NCBI GenBank assembly: GCA_947625005.1
Contig: CANQNA010000099.1
Span: 1-5,446 of the forward strand
Direction: 5' to 3'
DNA from: an uncultured Bacilli bacterium
GTDB taxonomy: Bacteria > Bacillota_I > Bacilli_A > RF39 > UBA660
DNA length: 5,446 bases
The notes under the pieces were generated by a model. It searched no databases. It was not told the origin of the DNA and saw nothing but the letters and a program-made list of their open reading frames with translations. Of this stretch, positions 1-5,446 are shown piece by piece. The position numbers and the translations under genes are program-made. How positions within the stretch are numbered: position 1 is the first letter of the stretch; the number at the start of each line of letters is the position of its first letter.

Positions 1-2
1 TT

Positions 3-50
3 TCGTTCGGGATAATTTATTACTCGCACCACCCGAGAGCGAGAAACATT
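3..50 (-). repeat. Pseudoknot repeat unit, left copy
   Basis: One of two tandem units with a 49-nt period. Its 20-nt core at 12-31 (plus strand ATAATTTATTACTCGCACCA) is identical to 61-80, and GAGCGAGAA at 37-45 matches 86-94. The main differences fall in the two arms of stem 2 (7-11 and 32-36), where they compensate each other. The array may continue left of the window. Confidence 0.85.
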
Positions 51-51
51 G

Positions 52-99
52 TCGTCCAGAATAATTTATTACTCGCACCATCTGGGAGCGAGAACATTT
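52..99 (-). repeat. Pseudoknot repeat unit, right copy
   Basis: Second tandem unit, carrying the same 20-nt core at 61-80. The arms of its stem 2 are at 56-60 and 81-85. Three of the five pairs differ from the left copy, and in each case both partners have changed. This is the copy nearest the leftward promoter, so it would be transcribed first. Confidence 0.85.
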
Positions 100-101
100 G
101 C

Positions 102-132
102 TTGTTATTGCACTTTCTCAATGCAATAACAA
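102..132. promoter_or_regulatory. 11-bp perfect inverted repeat overlapping a promoter -10
   Basis: TTGTTATTGCA at 102-112 is the exact reverse complement of TGCAATAACAA at 122-132, with a 9-nt centre. It covers the expected start site and touches the -10 (131-136) of the leftward promoter, where a repressor operator would sit. The inner TTGCA and TGCAA arms could also form a hairpin at the RNA 5' end. No T-run follows on either strand, so it is a poor intrinsic terminator. The inverted repeat is certain; its function is inferred. Confidence 0.5.
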
Positions 133-159
133 TATACTATAATTTACCTCAAAAGTCAA
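131..159 (-). promoter_or_regulatory. Leftward sigma-A-type promoter of the pseudoknot RNA
   Basis: On the minus strand, TTGACT (159-154) and TATATT (136-131) are separated by exactly 17 nt. The -35 differs from consensus by one base and the -10 by one base. Transcription would start near 124 and run left through both pseudoknot units. It points away from the yqeG operon, so the region between 131 and 397 is a divergent promoter region. Confidence 0.6.
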
Positions 160-368
160 TATTTTGATAGCAAATTAGCAAGCATTAACTTGCAATAATA
201 TTATATGTAAATAATATAATTTTAATCTAGAATATAAAATTATTTCATCTGCTAAATCATATATAATTACATTTCTTAAAAAATAAAGATGGAAAACATT
301 CTGTCTCATTTATATATGTACATGTTTATCTTCAAATTTCCTTTAAATAATAAAACTTTGAGAAATGA
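160..368. other. AT-rich intergenic stretch with no gene found
   Basis: This is about 210 nt between the leftward promoter and the promoter of the yqeG operon. I see no open frame of useful length with a ribosome-binding site on either strand, no RNA gene and no convincing terminator. Short AT palindromes such as ATGTACAT near 315 are expected by chance in sequence of this composition. Confidence 0.6.
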
Positions 369-397
369 TTGTACAAAAATTTAAAAATTGATATAAT
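369..397 (+). promoter_or_regulatory. Promoter of the yqeG-yqeH-mutL operon
   Basis: TTGTAC (369-374) and a perfect TATAAT (392-397) are spaced by 17 nt, giving a predicted start near 404 and a leader of roughly 25 nt. The AGGAGGT ribosome-binding site at 419-425 follows. An AT-rich 13-bp inverted repeat at 383-413 (one wobble pair) spans the -10 and could be an operator, but it holds only one G-C pair and may be chance. Confidence 0.7.
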
Positions 398-429
398 TTA
401 TATGTCAATTTTTTTATTAGGAGGTATTT

Positions 430-954
430 ATGTTTGATAAATTTGTTCCAGATATTTATAAAAAAAGTATCTATGCTATTGATTATGAAAAATTAAAGAA
501 AAATCAAATTAAATGTTTAGTATTTGACTTAGATAATACTATCGCCCCTAATAATTTAAAAAAGCCAAATAAAAAAATTAAAGACTTATTTGAAGAATTA
601 AAAGATATGAAATTTAAAATTATTATTTTAAGTAATGAAAGTAAAGCAAAAGTTGAGCCTTTTAAAGACAATTTAGGAGTAGATTCTGCTTATCTTTCTT
701 TTAAACCTTTAAAACGTAAATATAAAAAAATTCAAGAACTTTATAATTATAAAGATACAGAAATTGCTTGTATTGGAGATGAATTAGTAACAGATATTTT
801 AGGGGCTAATAGGATGGGATTTACAAGTATTTTAGTAAATCCTATAAGTACTAATGAATTTGTTACAACTAAAATAAGTAGAATTTTTGAAAATATGATT
901 ATTAAACATTTAACAAAAGATAATTTATTAAAAAGAGGGAAATACTATGACTAA
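430..954 (+). CDS. yqeG: YqeG-family HAD phosphatase
   Basis: This is a cytoplasmic phosphohydrolase of the HAD superfamily (subfamily IIIA), 174 aa, very close to the length of Bacillus YqeG. The HAD motifs are present in order: DLDNT at 33-37, with the nucleophile Asp33 and acid/base Asp35; LSN at 67-69; the lysine motif KPLKRK from Lys92; and GDELVTD at 116-122 for Mg2+ binding. There is no signal peptide or membrane segment. The start is fixed by AGGAGGT at 419-425, 4 nt upstream of ATG. It is first in the operon and overlaps yqeH by 8 nt, which implies coupled translation. The yqeG-yqeH pair is conserved in Firmicutes. The family is clear, but the physiological substrate is not known to me. 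Confidence 0.93.
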   Translation: MFDKFVPDIYKKSIYAIDYEKLKKNQIKCLVFDLDNTIAPNNLKKPNKKIKDLFEELKDMKFKIIILSNESKAKVEPFKDNLGVDSAYLSFKPLKRKYKKIQELYNYKDTEIACIGDELVTDILGANRMGFTSILVNPISTNEFVTTKISRIFENMIIKHLTKDNLLKRGKYYD

Positions 955-1906
955 AATATGTTTAGGTTGTGGAATCGAATTACAAACAGAAAATCCAGAG
1001 AAACCAGGTTTTATTCCTCCAAAAAAATATAATGAAGCTAGTTATTGTCAAAAATGTTTCAAACTAACTCATTATGGCGAAAAAGGAAATAATGTCAAAA
1101 CCTTAACCGAAAAAGAAATTATCAAAAGAATTAATAAAAATCCTAAATTAACATTATTTTTAATTGATTTATTAAATATTAGAGAAGATGTTTTAAAAAT
1201 ATATAAAACTTTAAAAACTCCTAAAGTATTAATTATTAATAAATGTGAAATATTACCAAAATTTTTAAAAGCAGAGAAATTAATTAATTATTTAAGAGAC
1301 AACTATCAAATAACAGATAAAATAATCATTAAAGGTAATATGGGAAGAGAGGCAGAGAAAGTTTTAAATTTTATTGAAAGAAATGCTACATCTTCCTTAT
1401 ATTTAGTAGGACTATCTAATAGTGGTAAATCAACATTAATAAATGATTTAGCAAAAGTTTTAAATAGCAAAGCGAAAAAAGTAACAGTAAGTAATAATTT
1501 TAATACTACAGTAGACTTTTTAGAAATCAATTTAACCACTTCTTTAACTATTATTGATACTCCAGGTTTTTTTATAGAACCTATCTTAGATATTAAAAAA
1601 GGGAAAAAAATAAAATCTTTTGTTTTTCAAATGAAAGATAATCAAGTATTAAATTTAACTAGTGAATATTATTTAAAATGTTTATCTGCTTGTAATATTA
1701 ATTATTTTACTGATATAAGTAATGAAAGAGTTATTAAGAAAAATTATAAAAGTGATTTAGAGTTTTGTAGTGAACTTAAAATAAAAAAAGATCAAGATTT
1801 AATTATAAAAGGATTAGGTTTTATTAGTTTTAAAGAGAATACTACAATTAAAATTAATTTAGATAAAACTTATTTAACTGTAAGAAAATCTATATTTGGA
1901 GGGTAA
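947..1906 (+). CDS. yqeH: YqeH-type circularly permuted ribosome-assembly GTPase
   Basis: In Bacillus, YqeH assists assembly of the 30S ribosomal subunit. The N-terminal zinc finger has Cys5, Cys8, Cys34 and Cys37. The G motifs are in the permuted order typical of the family: G4-like NKCE at 98-101, then the P-loop GLSNSGKS at 155-162, a G2 Thr at 187 or 188, and G3 DTPG at 204-207. A C-terminal stretch IIKGLGFISF matches the family's closing domain. At 319 aa it is shorter than the roughly 366 aa of B. subtilis YqeH. Two motifs are weak: G4 ends in Glu instead of Asp, and the usual G5 SAxKG reads IIKGN near 127-131. The start is supported by GAGGG at 935-939 and overlaps the yqeG end. In Bacillus, yqeH is followed by aroE and yqeI; here mutL follows. 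Confidence 0.92.
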   Translation: MTKICLGCGIELQTENPEKPGFIPPKKYNEASYCQKCFKLTHYGEKGNNVKTLTEKEIIKRINKNPKLTLFLIDLLNIREDVLKIYKTLKTPKVLIINKCEILPKFLKAEKLINYLRDNYQITDKIIIKGNMGREAEKVLNFIERNATSSLYLVGLSNSGKSTLINDLAKVLNSKAKKVTVSNNFNTTVDFLEINLTTSLTIIDTPGFFIEPILDIKKGKKIKSFVFQMKDNQVLNLTSEYYLKCLSACNINYFTDISNERVIKKNYKSDLEFCSELKIKKDQDLIIKGLGFISFKENTTIKINLDKTYLTVRKSIFGG

Positions 1907-1908
1907 GT

Positions 1909-3660
1909 ATGAGTAAAATTCAAGTAATGAGTGAAGAACTTGCTAATAAAATTGCGGCAGGAGAAGTAGTTGAAAGAATTGCCAATGTTGTAAAAGAACT
2001 TGTAGAAAATAGTATAGATGCAAATAGTAAAAATATTAAAATTGAACTTATTAATTCAGGAACTAAATCCATTAAAGTTATAGACGATGGAATAGGTATG
2101 GATAAGGAAGACGCTTTACTTGCTTTTACTCGTCATGCTACAAGTAAAATAAAAAATGATAATGATTTATTTTTTATAAGTACTTTAGGTTTCCGAGGAG
2201 AAGCTTTACCTAGTATTGCTAGTGTTTCTAAAGTAACATTAAAAACTTGTCAAGATAGTATCGGAACTCTAGTCAAAATTGAAGGAGGCAAATTAATAAC
2301 ACATGAAGCTAGTGATGCTAGAAAAGGGACAGAGATAACAGTAGAAGATTTATTTTATAATACACCTGCTCGTTTAAAATATTTAAAAAGCGAAATAAGT
2401 GAACTTGCTAATATTACAATGTATTTAGAAAAATTAGCACTTTCTCATCCTGAAATTAATTTTACTTTATTAAATAATGATAAAACTATTGTTAATACTA
2501 GTGGAAAAAATGATTTATTAAAAACTATTTTTGAAATTTATGGTCTGACTATTAGTAGTAATATGTTAGAAATTAAAGCAAGTAATGATGATGCTGATAT
2601 TTATGGTTTTATTGCAAAACCTTCTATTTTAAAATCTAATAGAAATCATATTACTACTATTATAAATGGAAGAGTAGTAAAAAATAATTATTTAATTAAT
2701 GCTATAAATGAAGGCTATAATACTTATAAACCAGATATTAAATTTCCCGTAGTTATTTTATTTATAAATACAGATCCAACTTTAATAGATGTAAATATTC
2801 ATCCTACTAAACAAGATATTAAATTAAGTAAGTTAGAAGAATTACAAACGTTAATAATAAAAAGTATTAAAGAAGCTTTGTATCAGAGTTTATTAGTTCC
2901 TAAAGTAGAAGTCAAAGAAATTAAATTACCAAATGAAATAGTAATGCCTCAAGCTTATCCAGAAAATCCTGAATTTACAGAAATAAAAGAAGAACAAGAA
3001 AAATTTGAATTTACTAAAGTAGAAAATATTGTTAAAGAAAATAAAAGTAATGGAGAAGAAAAAAATGAAACTTTAAAAAAATTAGAATTATATCCTGTAG
3101 GATTAGTTATGGGAACTTATATAATCGCTCAAAATGATGAAGGAATGTATTTAATAGATCAACATGCTGCTCAAGAAAGAATCAATTATGAAAAATATAT
3201 AGATAACTTAAAAAAAACTAAGATAACTACAACAACTCTTTTAATCCCTATAACTATTGAACTTACTCCAAGTGATTATATGGCAGTTTTAAAAGAAAAA
3301 GATTATTTAGAAAATTTAGGAATAAAATTTCAGGAATTTGGAATAAATACAATAATGATAACAGAACATCCTACTTGGCTTTTACCTAATTATGAAGAAG
3401 AATCTTTAAGAAAAATAATTGAATTAGTAATAGAAAAGAATAAATTTGATCCTTTAAAATTTAATGACCATCTAGCAAAAACTCTTGCTTGTAAAATGAG
3501 TGTTAAAGGAAATACTAGGATAACTATTGAAGCGATGGAATCTTTATTAGATCAATTAGTATTGTGTGATAATCCTTATAATTGTCCTCATGGAAGACCA
3601 ACTATTATTACTTTTACTAAGTATGAGTTAGAAAAAATGTTTAAAAGGGTTATGAATTAG
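1909..3660 (+). CDS. mutL: DNA mismatch repair protein MutL, endonuclease type
   Basis: MutL couples mismatch recognition by MutS to strand removal; in bacteria without MutH it nicks DNA itself. The protein is 583 aa. The N-terminal GHL ATPase has KELVEN with the probable catalytic Glu30 and Asn34, DDGIGM at 59-64 and GFRGEA at 94-99. A Glu/Lys-rich linker lies around residues 340-395. The C-terminal nuclease domain keeps DQHAAQERINYE at 417-428, ACK at 527-529 and CPHGRP at 559-564, so metal binding and nicking are expected. Two deviations stand out. The usual VERPA reads VERIA (Ile24). The clamp-binding segment, QEMIVP in B. subtilis, appears as TTLLIP at 442-447, lacking the Gln. GGAGGG at 1898-1903 lies within the end of yqeH, and the gap is 2 nt, so it is co-transcribed. 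No mutS is present in the window. Confidence 0.97.
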   Translation: MSKIQVMSEELANKIAAGEVVERIANVVKELVENSIDANSKNIKIELINSGTKSIKVIDDGIGMDKEDALLAFTRHATSKIKNDNDLFFISTLGFRGEALPSIASVSKVTLKTCQDSIGTLVKIEGGKLITHEASDARKGTEITVEDLFYNTPARLKYLKSEISELANITMYLEKLALSHPEINFTLLNNDKTIVNTSGKNDLLKTIFEIYGLTISSNMLEIKASNDDADIYGFIAKPSILKSNRNHITTIINGRVVKNNYLINAINEGYNTYKPDIKFPVVILFINTDPTLIDVNIHPTKQDIKLSKLEELQTLIIKSIKEALYQSLLVPKVEVKEIKLPNEIVMPQAYPENPEFTEIKEEQEKFEFTKVENIVKENKSNGEEKNETLKKLELYPVGLVMGTYIIAQNDEGMYLIDQHAAQERINYEKYIDNLKKTKITTTTLLIPITIELTPSDYMAVLKEKDYLENLGIKFQEFGINTIMITEHPTWLLPNYEEESLRKIIELVIEKNKFDPLKFNDHLAKTLACKMSVKGNTRITIEAMESLLDQLVLCDNPYNCPHGRPTIITFTKYELEKMFKRVMN

Positions 3661-3689
3661 TTGAATTATTCCAAAATATAGTGTAAAAT
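3661..3689 (+). promoter_or_regulatory. Promoter of the first exported-protein gene
   Basis: TTGAAT (3661-3666) begins directly after the mutL stop, and TAAAAT (3684-3689) follows after 17 nt. The predicted start is near 3696, giving a leader of about 16 nt that contains AGGTGAT at 3702-3708. No terminator separates it from mutL, so read-through from the operon is also possible. Confidence 0.55.
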
Positions 3690-3711
3690 TACTTATAGAA
3701 TAGGTGATAAT

Positions 3712-4320
3712 ATGAATAGCTTTAAATCAAAGATTATGTTTTATATGTTATTAGTTTGTGCTTTAGCAGTCCCTCTTTTAGTAGGAACTACTTATGCTAT
3801 TTATACTTTAGATGATACAGAACAAGTATCAGAAAAAGTTCAACTTACAACCTCTAATTTAGAAGTTGATTTTATTGCAAATGAATATATTAATCAAACT
3901 AATGGAAGATTAATTAAACCAGATGAAGTAAAAGAAAGAGCAGATTTTTCGGAATTTACTATAACAAATTCTAAAAATACTTCAAATAATATTAAATATA
4001 ATATTGTAATAACTGATATTGAGACCAGTTATAATGAAACTACTAAAACTTATCCTTTAATGTCTAAAGATTTTAAATGGAGATTAGTTAGTTTAAATAA
4101 TAATGAAGAAACTTTAGTAAATGAAGGAACATTTGAAGGTGTTACTACAAATACATTAGAATTAACTAAAGATTTAGATTTATCATTAGAGCCTAATGCA
4201 AGTATAACTTATAAATTATATATATGGTTAGAAGAAACTACAGATGTTCAAAATCAATTGTTAAATCAAACATTCAAATCAAGAGTAAGTATTAATTCAA
4301 TACTAGAAGAAGATGAGTAA
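3712..4320 (+). CDS. Exported protein with SipW-type leader, TasA/CalY-like
   Basis: I recognise the leader class but not a named gene. The 202-aa protein has a basic N-terminus (Lys5, Lys7), a hydrophobic core at about 8-25 and GTTYAIY at 25-31, with likely cleavage after Ala29. This resembles signal peptides cut by the SipW-type peptidase, as in the TasA and CalY matrix-fibre proteins. The mature part is rich in Asn, Thr and Glu, has no cysteine and reads as alternating beta strands (for example DFSEFTITNS, SITYKLYIWLEE), suggesting one beta-sandwich domain. There is no sortase motif, so it is probably secreted or built into a surface fibre. The start follows AGGTGAT at 3702-3708. It has its own promoter and ends before a terminator. 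The next gene encodes a similar leader, suggesting a related pair. No SipW or sortase gene lies in the window. Confidence 0.75.
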   Translation: MNSFKSKIMFYMLLVCALAVPLLVGTTYAIYTLDDTEQVSEKVQLTTSNLEVDFIANEYINQTNGRLIKPDEVKERADFSEFTITNSKNTSNNIKYNIVITDIETSYNETTKTYPLMSKDFKWRLVSLNNNEETLVNEGTFEGVTTNTLELTKDLDLSLEPNASITYKLYIWLEETTDVQNQLLNQTFKSRVSINSILEEDE

Positions 4321-4347
4321 AACTTATTTTCTTTTTTAATGTTTTAT

Positions 4348-4382
4348 AAAAAATAGGATGACGCACGTCATCTTATATTTTT
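4348..4382 (+). terminator. Rho-independent terminator after the exported-protein gene
   Basis: A 10-bp stem pairs 4353-4362 (ATAGGATGAC) with 4367-4376 (GTCATCTTAT), with one G-T wobble and a GCAC loop, followed by a T-run at 4378-4382. An A-run at 4348-4353 precedes it, so it might work in both directions. It separates the two exported-protein genes into different transcripts. Confidence 0.8.
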
Positions 4383-4395
4383 AAGTAAAAAGAAT

Positions 4396-4401
4396 TATAA
4401 T
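4396..4401 (+). promoter_or_regulatory. Possible -10 of the phase-variable gene
   Basis: A perfect TATAAT lies 33 nt before the start codon and just after the terminator. No good -35 is visible at 16-18 nt; candidates such as TTATAT at 4373-4378 overlap the terminator's 3' arm and T-run. In a region this AT-rich, a lone TATAAT is weak evidence. Confidence 0.3.
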
Positions 4402-4434
4402 AAAAATATAAAATAAAAATAGGAGGAGATAGAA

Positions 4435-5446
4435 ATGAATAAAAAAATAGTATGGGGGGGGGGCAGTATTAGTAATAGTAACAGTAATGTTACTAGGAAT
4501 AACATATGCCTTCTATAGAACCCAAATAACAGGAAATACAAAAACAGAAAGCTTAAATGTAACAAGTAAAAAAATAAGTGTAGAGTATCAGGATAATAAT
4601 CCTAGTGTAGTAACTAATCAAACAGTACAACCGGGAAGTGAAATAACAAAGACATTTAGTGTAAGAAATACAGGAGACGAGAAAGCAAATTATAGTATAA
4701 AAATAAGTAATGTAACAAATGAATATACAAGACAAACAGATTGGACATATGAATTAAAGAAAAGTGGAGGAGAAACCCTAATATCAAAAGGAACAGTACC
4801 AGCGACAGAAGCATATATAGTAGGAAGTGAAACTGTAGAGAATAATGGAACAAATACATACACATTAACAATAACATATGCCAATCCAGAAGATATAAAT
4901 CAAAATGACGATCAAGGAGCGACATTAAAATTTAAGATAGATATAGATGAAGAGACACAGACCTTAAAAGAAGCAGTATTAAATGATAAAAATGTAACGC
5001 ATGTAGCACAAAGTGGAACGGGAACAACAAAACCAGTAACAGATCCAGGAAAGAAACCAAGTGAGGCAACTGAAAAAGAATTAATAGAAACAGAAGATGA
5101 TTACGGAAATAGTTATATATATAGAGGAAAAGTAGACCATAATTATGTAAGTTTTGCAAATATGTGTTGGAGGATAGTCCGAATAGATGGAAATGGAAAT
5201 ATAAAGATAGTGTTAGCAAATGAAAGTGGAGATTGTTCATCAGCTAGTAACAGCACAGGATATATACATGAAAATAATAAAGTAAATGAAGTAGCATTTA
5301 AAGCAACTGATTATAATGATATACAATATGCAAGATATACAGAGAGTGATATAAAACAAACAATTGACCAATGGTATGAAGACAAAATAACAAATGAAAA
5401 TGATAAACAAGTAGTAAGAGCAGAATGGTGTCAAGACATGAGTGTA
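4435..5446 (+). CDS. Phase-variable exported surface protein, OFF by frameshift, 3' end cut
   Basis: AGGAGGAGAT at 4421-4430 precedes ATG at 4435. As written, the frame gives 27 codons and stops at TAG 4516-4518. From 4463 a second frame stays open to the window end (328 codons). Removing one G from the run at 4454-4463, or adding two, joins them. The joined protein starts MNKKIVWGG, then a hydrophobic core and GITYAFY, a SipW-type leader like that of the preceding gene. Residue numbers below refer to that 9-G form. About 30-185 is a beta-rich Asn/Thr domain, and 192-215 is a Gly/Thr/Pro/Lys linker. From about 225 comes a second domain with YVSFANMCWRIVRIDGNG and cysteines at 244, 267 and 332. 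Similar WRIVRI segments occur, as I recall, in many surface proteins of uncultured Firmicutes; the function is unknown to me. Ile codons are nearly all ATA. A sequencing or assembly error in the run is the alternative to phase variation. Confidence 0.75.
4454..4463 (+). repeat. Poly-G tract (10 G), candidate phase-variation switch
   Basis: Ten consecutive G lie 16 nt after the A of the start codon, in a region where longer G runs are otherwise absent. They encode Trp-Gly-Gly(-Gly) between the charged N-terminus and the hydrophobic core of the leader, where an extra Gly should be tolerated. Nine or twelve G give the full protein, ten a 27-aa peptide, and eleven a 12-aa peptide (stop TAG in ...CAG TAT TAG). 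An A7 run at 4441-4447 just upstream could add slippage. Confidence 0.85.

Larger units (their letters stand above)
1..124 (-). ncRNA. Partial tandem-pseudoknot RNA, possible type III antitoxin RNA
   Basis: Read on the minus strand, each of two repeat units folds as an H-type pseudoknot. Stem 1 is CTCGC with GCGAG (43-39 with 27-23; 92-88 with 76-72). Stem 2 is TCGGG with CCCGA in the left copy (36-32 with 11-7) and CCAGA with TCTGG in the right copy (85-81 with 60-56). Loop 1 is 2 nt, loop 2 is TGGT, and loop 3 is 11 nt of A and T. A short first loop and a long A-rich third loop are the usual H-type geometry, which favours the minus strand; the plus strand would leave only 2 nt to span the shallow groove. 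A minus-strand promoter at 131-159 would start the RNA near 124. Tandem pseudoknots behind a strong promoter resemble ToxI, CptI or TenpI antitoxin RNAs, normally followed by a terminator and an endoribonuclease gene. That gene would be outside the window, so the assignment is inference; the fold is well supported. Confidence 0.5.

Noticed and set aside
1..31. tRNA-like 3' end (CGCACCA)
   Set aside because: The bases before it cannot form a T arm with a TTC loop at the right distance, and the same string recurs at 70-80 inside a pseudoknot unit.
1..100. CRISPR array
   Set aside because: Only two units are present, the conserved core is interrupted by bases that pair with each other, and the variable bases covary, which spacers do not do.
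102..143. Plus-strand intrinsic terminator or plus-strand promoter (TATAAT at 138-143)
   Set aside because: The hairpin is not followed by a T-run on either strand, and the TATAAT has no acceptable -35 at 16-18 nt.
1306..1539. Minus-strand open frame of 77 codons inside yqeH
   Set aside because: It lies opposite the conserved P-loop region of yqeH and shows no recognisable motif of its own.
3748..3759. Lipoprotein signal (LLVC at residues 13-16 of the first exported protein)
   Set aside because: The residue before Cys is Val rather than Gly, Ala or Ser, and the Cys sits in the middle of the hydrophobic core; the SipW-type site at GTTYA fits better.
4435..4518. A genuine 27-aa peptide gene
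   Set aside because: Its N-terminal part is the start of a signal peptide and the rest is out-of-frame reading of the hydrophobic core and TYAFY region; the long frame is the coherent one.
4553..5434. Several minus-strand open frames of 60-102 codons opposite the last gene
   Set aside because: They are Leu/Tyr/Phe-rich low-complexity translations, lack convincing ribosome-binding sites, and lie opposite a coherent plus-strand protein whose A-ending codons create them.

Overview
The window is about 70-75% A+T by eye, with strong GGAGG ribosome-binding sites, sigma-A-type promoters and Bacillus-type housekeeping genes (yqeG, yqeH, an endonuclease-type mutL). This suggests a low-GC Firmicute. 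The exported proteins with SipW-type signal peptides are common in uncultured gut Bacilli (RF39 or Erysipelotrichales-like lineages), so that is my best guess, as inference. Stops seen are TAA and TAG. All Trp codons I read are TGG and no in-frame TGA occurs, so the standard bacterial code fits.

Left edge (1-159): two tandem copies of a 49-nt unit, each able to fold as an H-type pseudoknot. One stem is invariant and the other differs between copies by compensatory base-pair changes. A good promoter on the minus strand (TTGACT, 17 nt, TATATT) reads leftward into the array. The best explanation is the 5' part of a structured repeat RNA, possibly the antitoxin RNA of a type III toxin-antitoxin system whose toxin gene would lie left of the window. 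The toxin cannot be seen here. Positions 160-368 are AT-rich and I find no gene in them.

Middle (369-3660): a rightward operon of yqeG (HAD phosphatase), yqeH (circularly permuted ribosome-assembly GTPase) and mutL (mismatch-repair nuclease). It starts at a TTGTAC/TATAAT promoter, with an 8-nt overlap between the first two genes and a 2-nt gap before the third.

Right (3661-5446): two exported proteins with similar SipW-type leaders, separated by a rho-independent terminator. The second is the most striking item. Ten consecutive G residues lie just after its start codon, at the border of the signal peptide. With ten G the start codon is out of frame with a long open frame that runs off the window. 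Nine or twelve G would restore one protein with a complete signal peptide. This has the form of a phase-variable surface-protein gene captured in the OFF state. Its Ile codons are almost all ATA, unlike those of the housekeeping genes.
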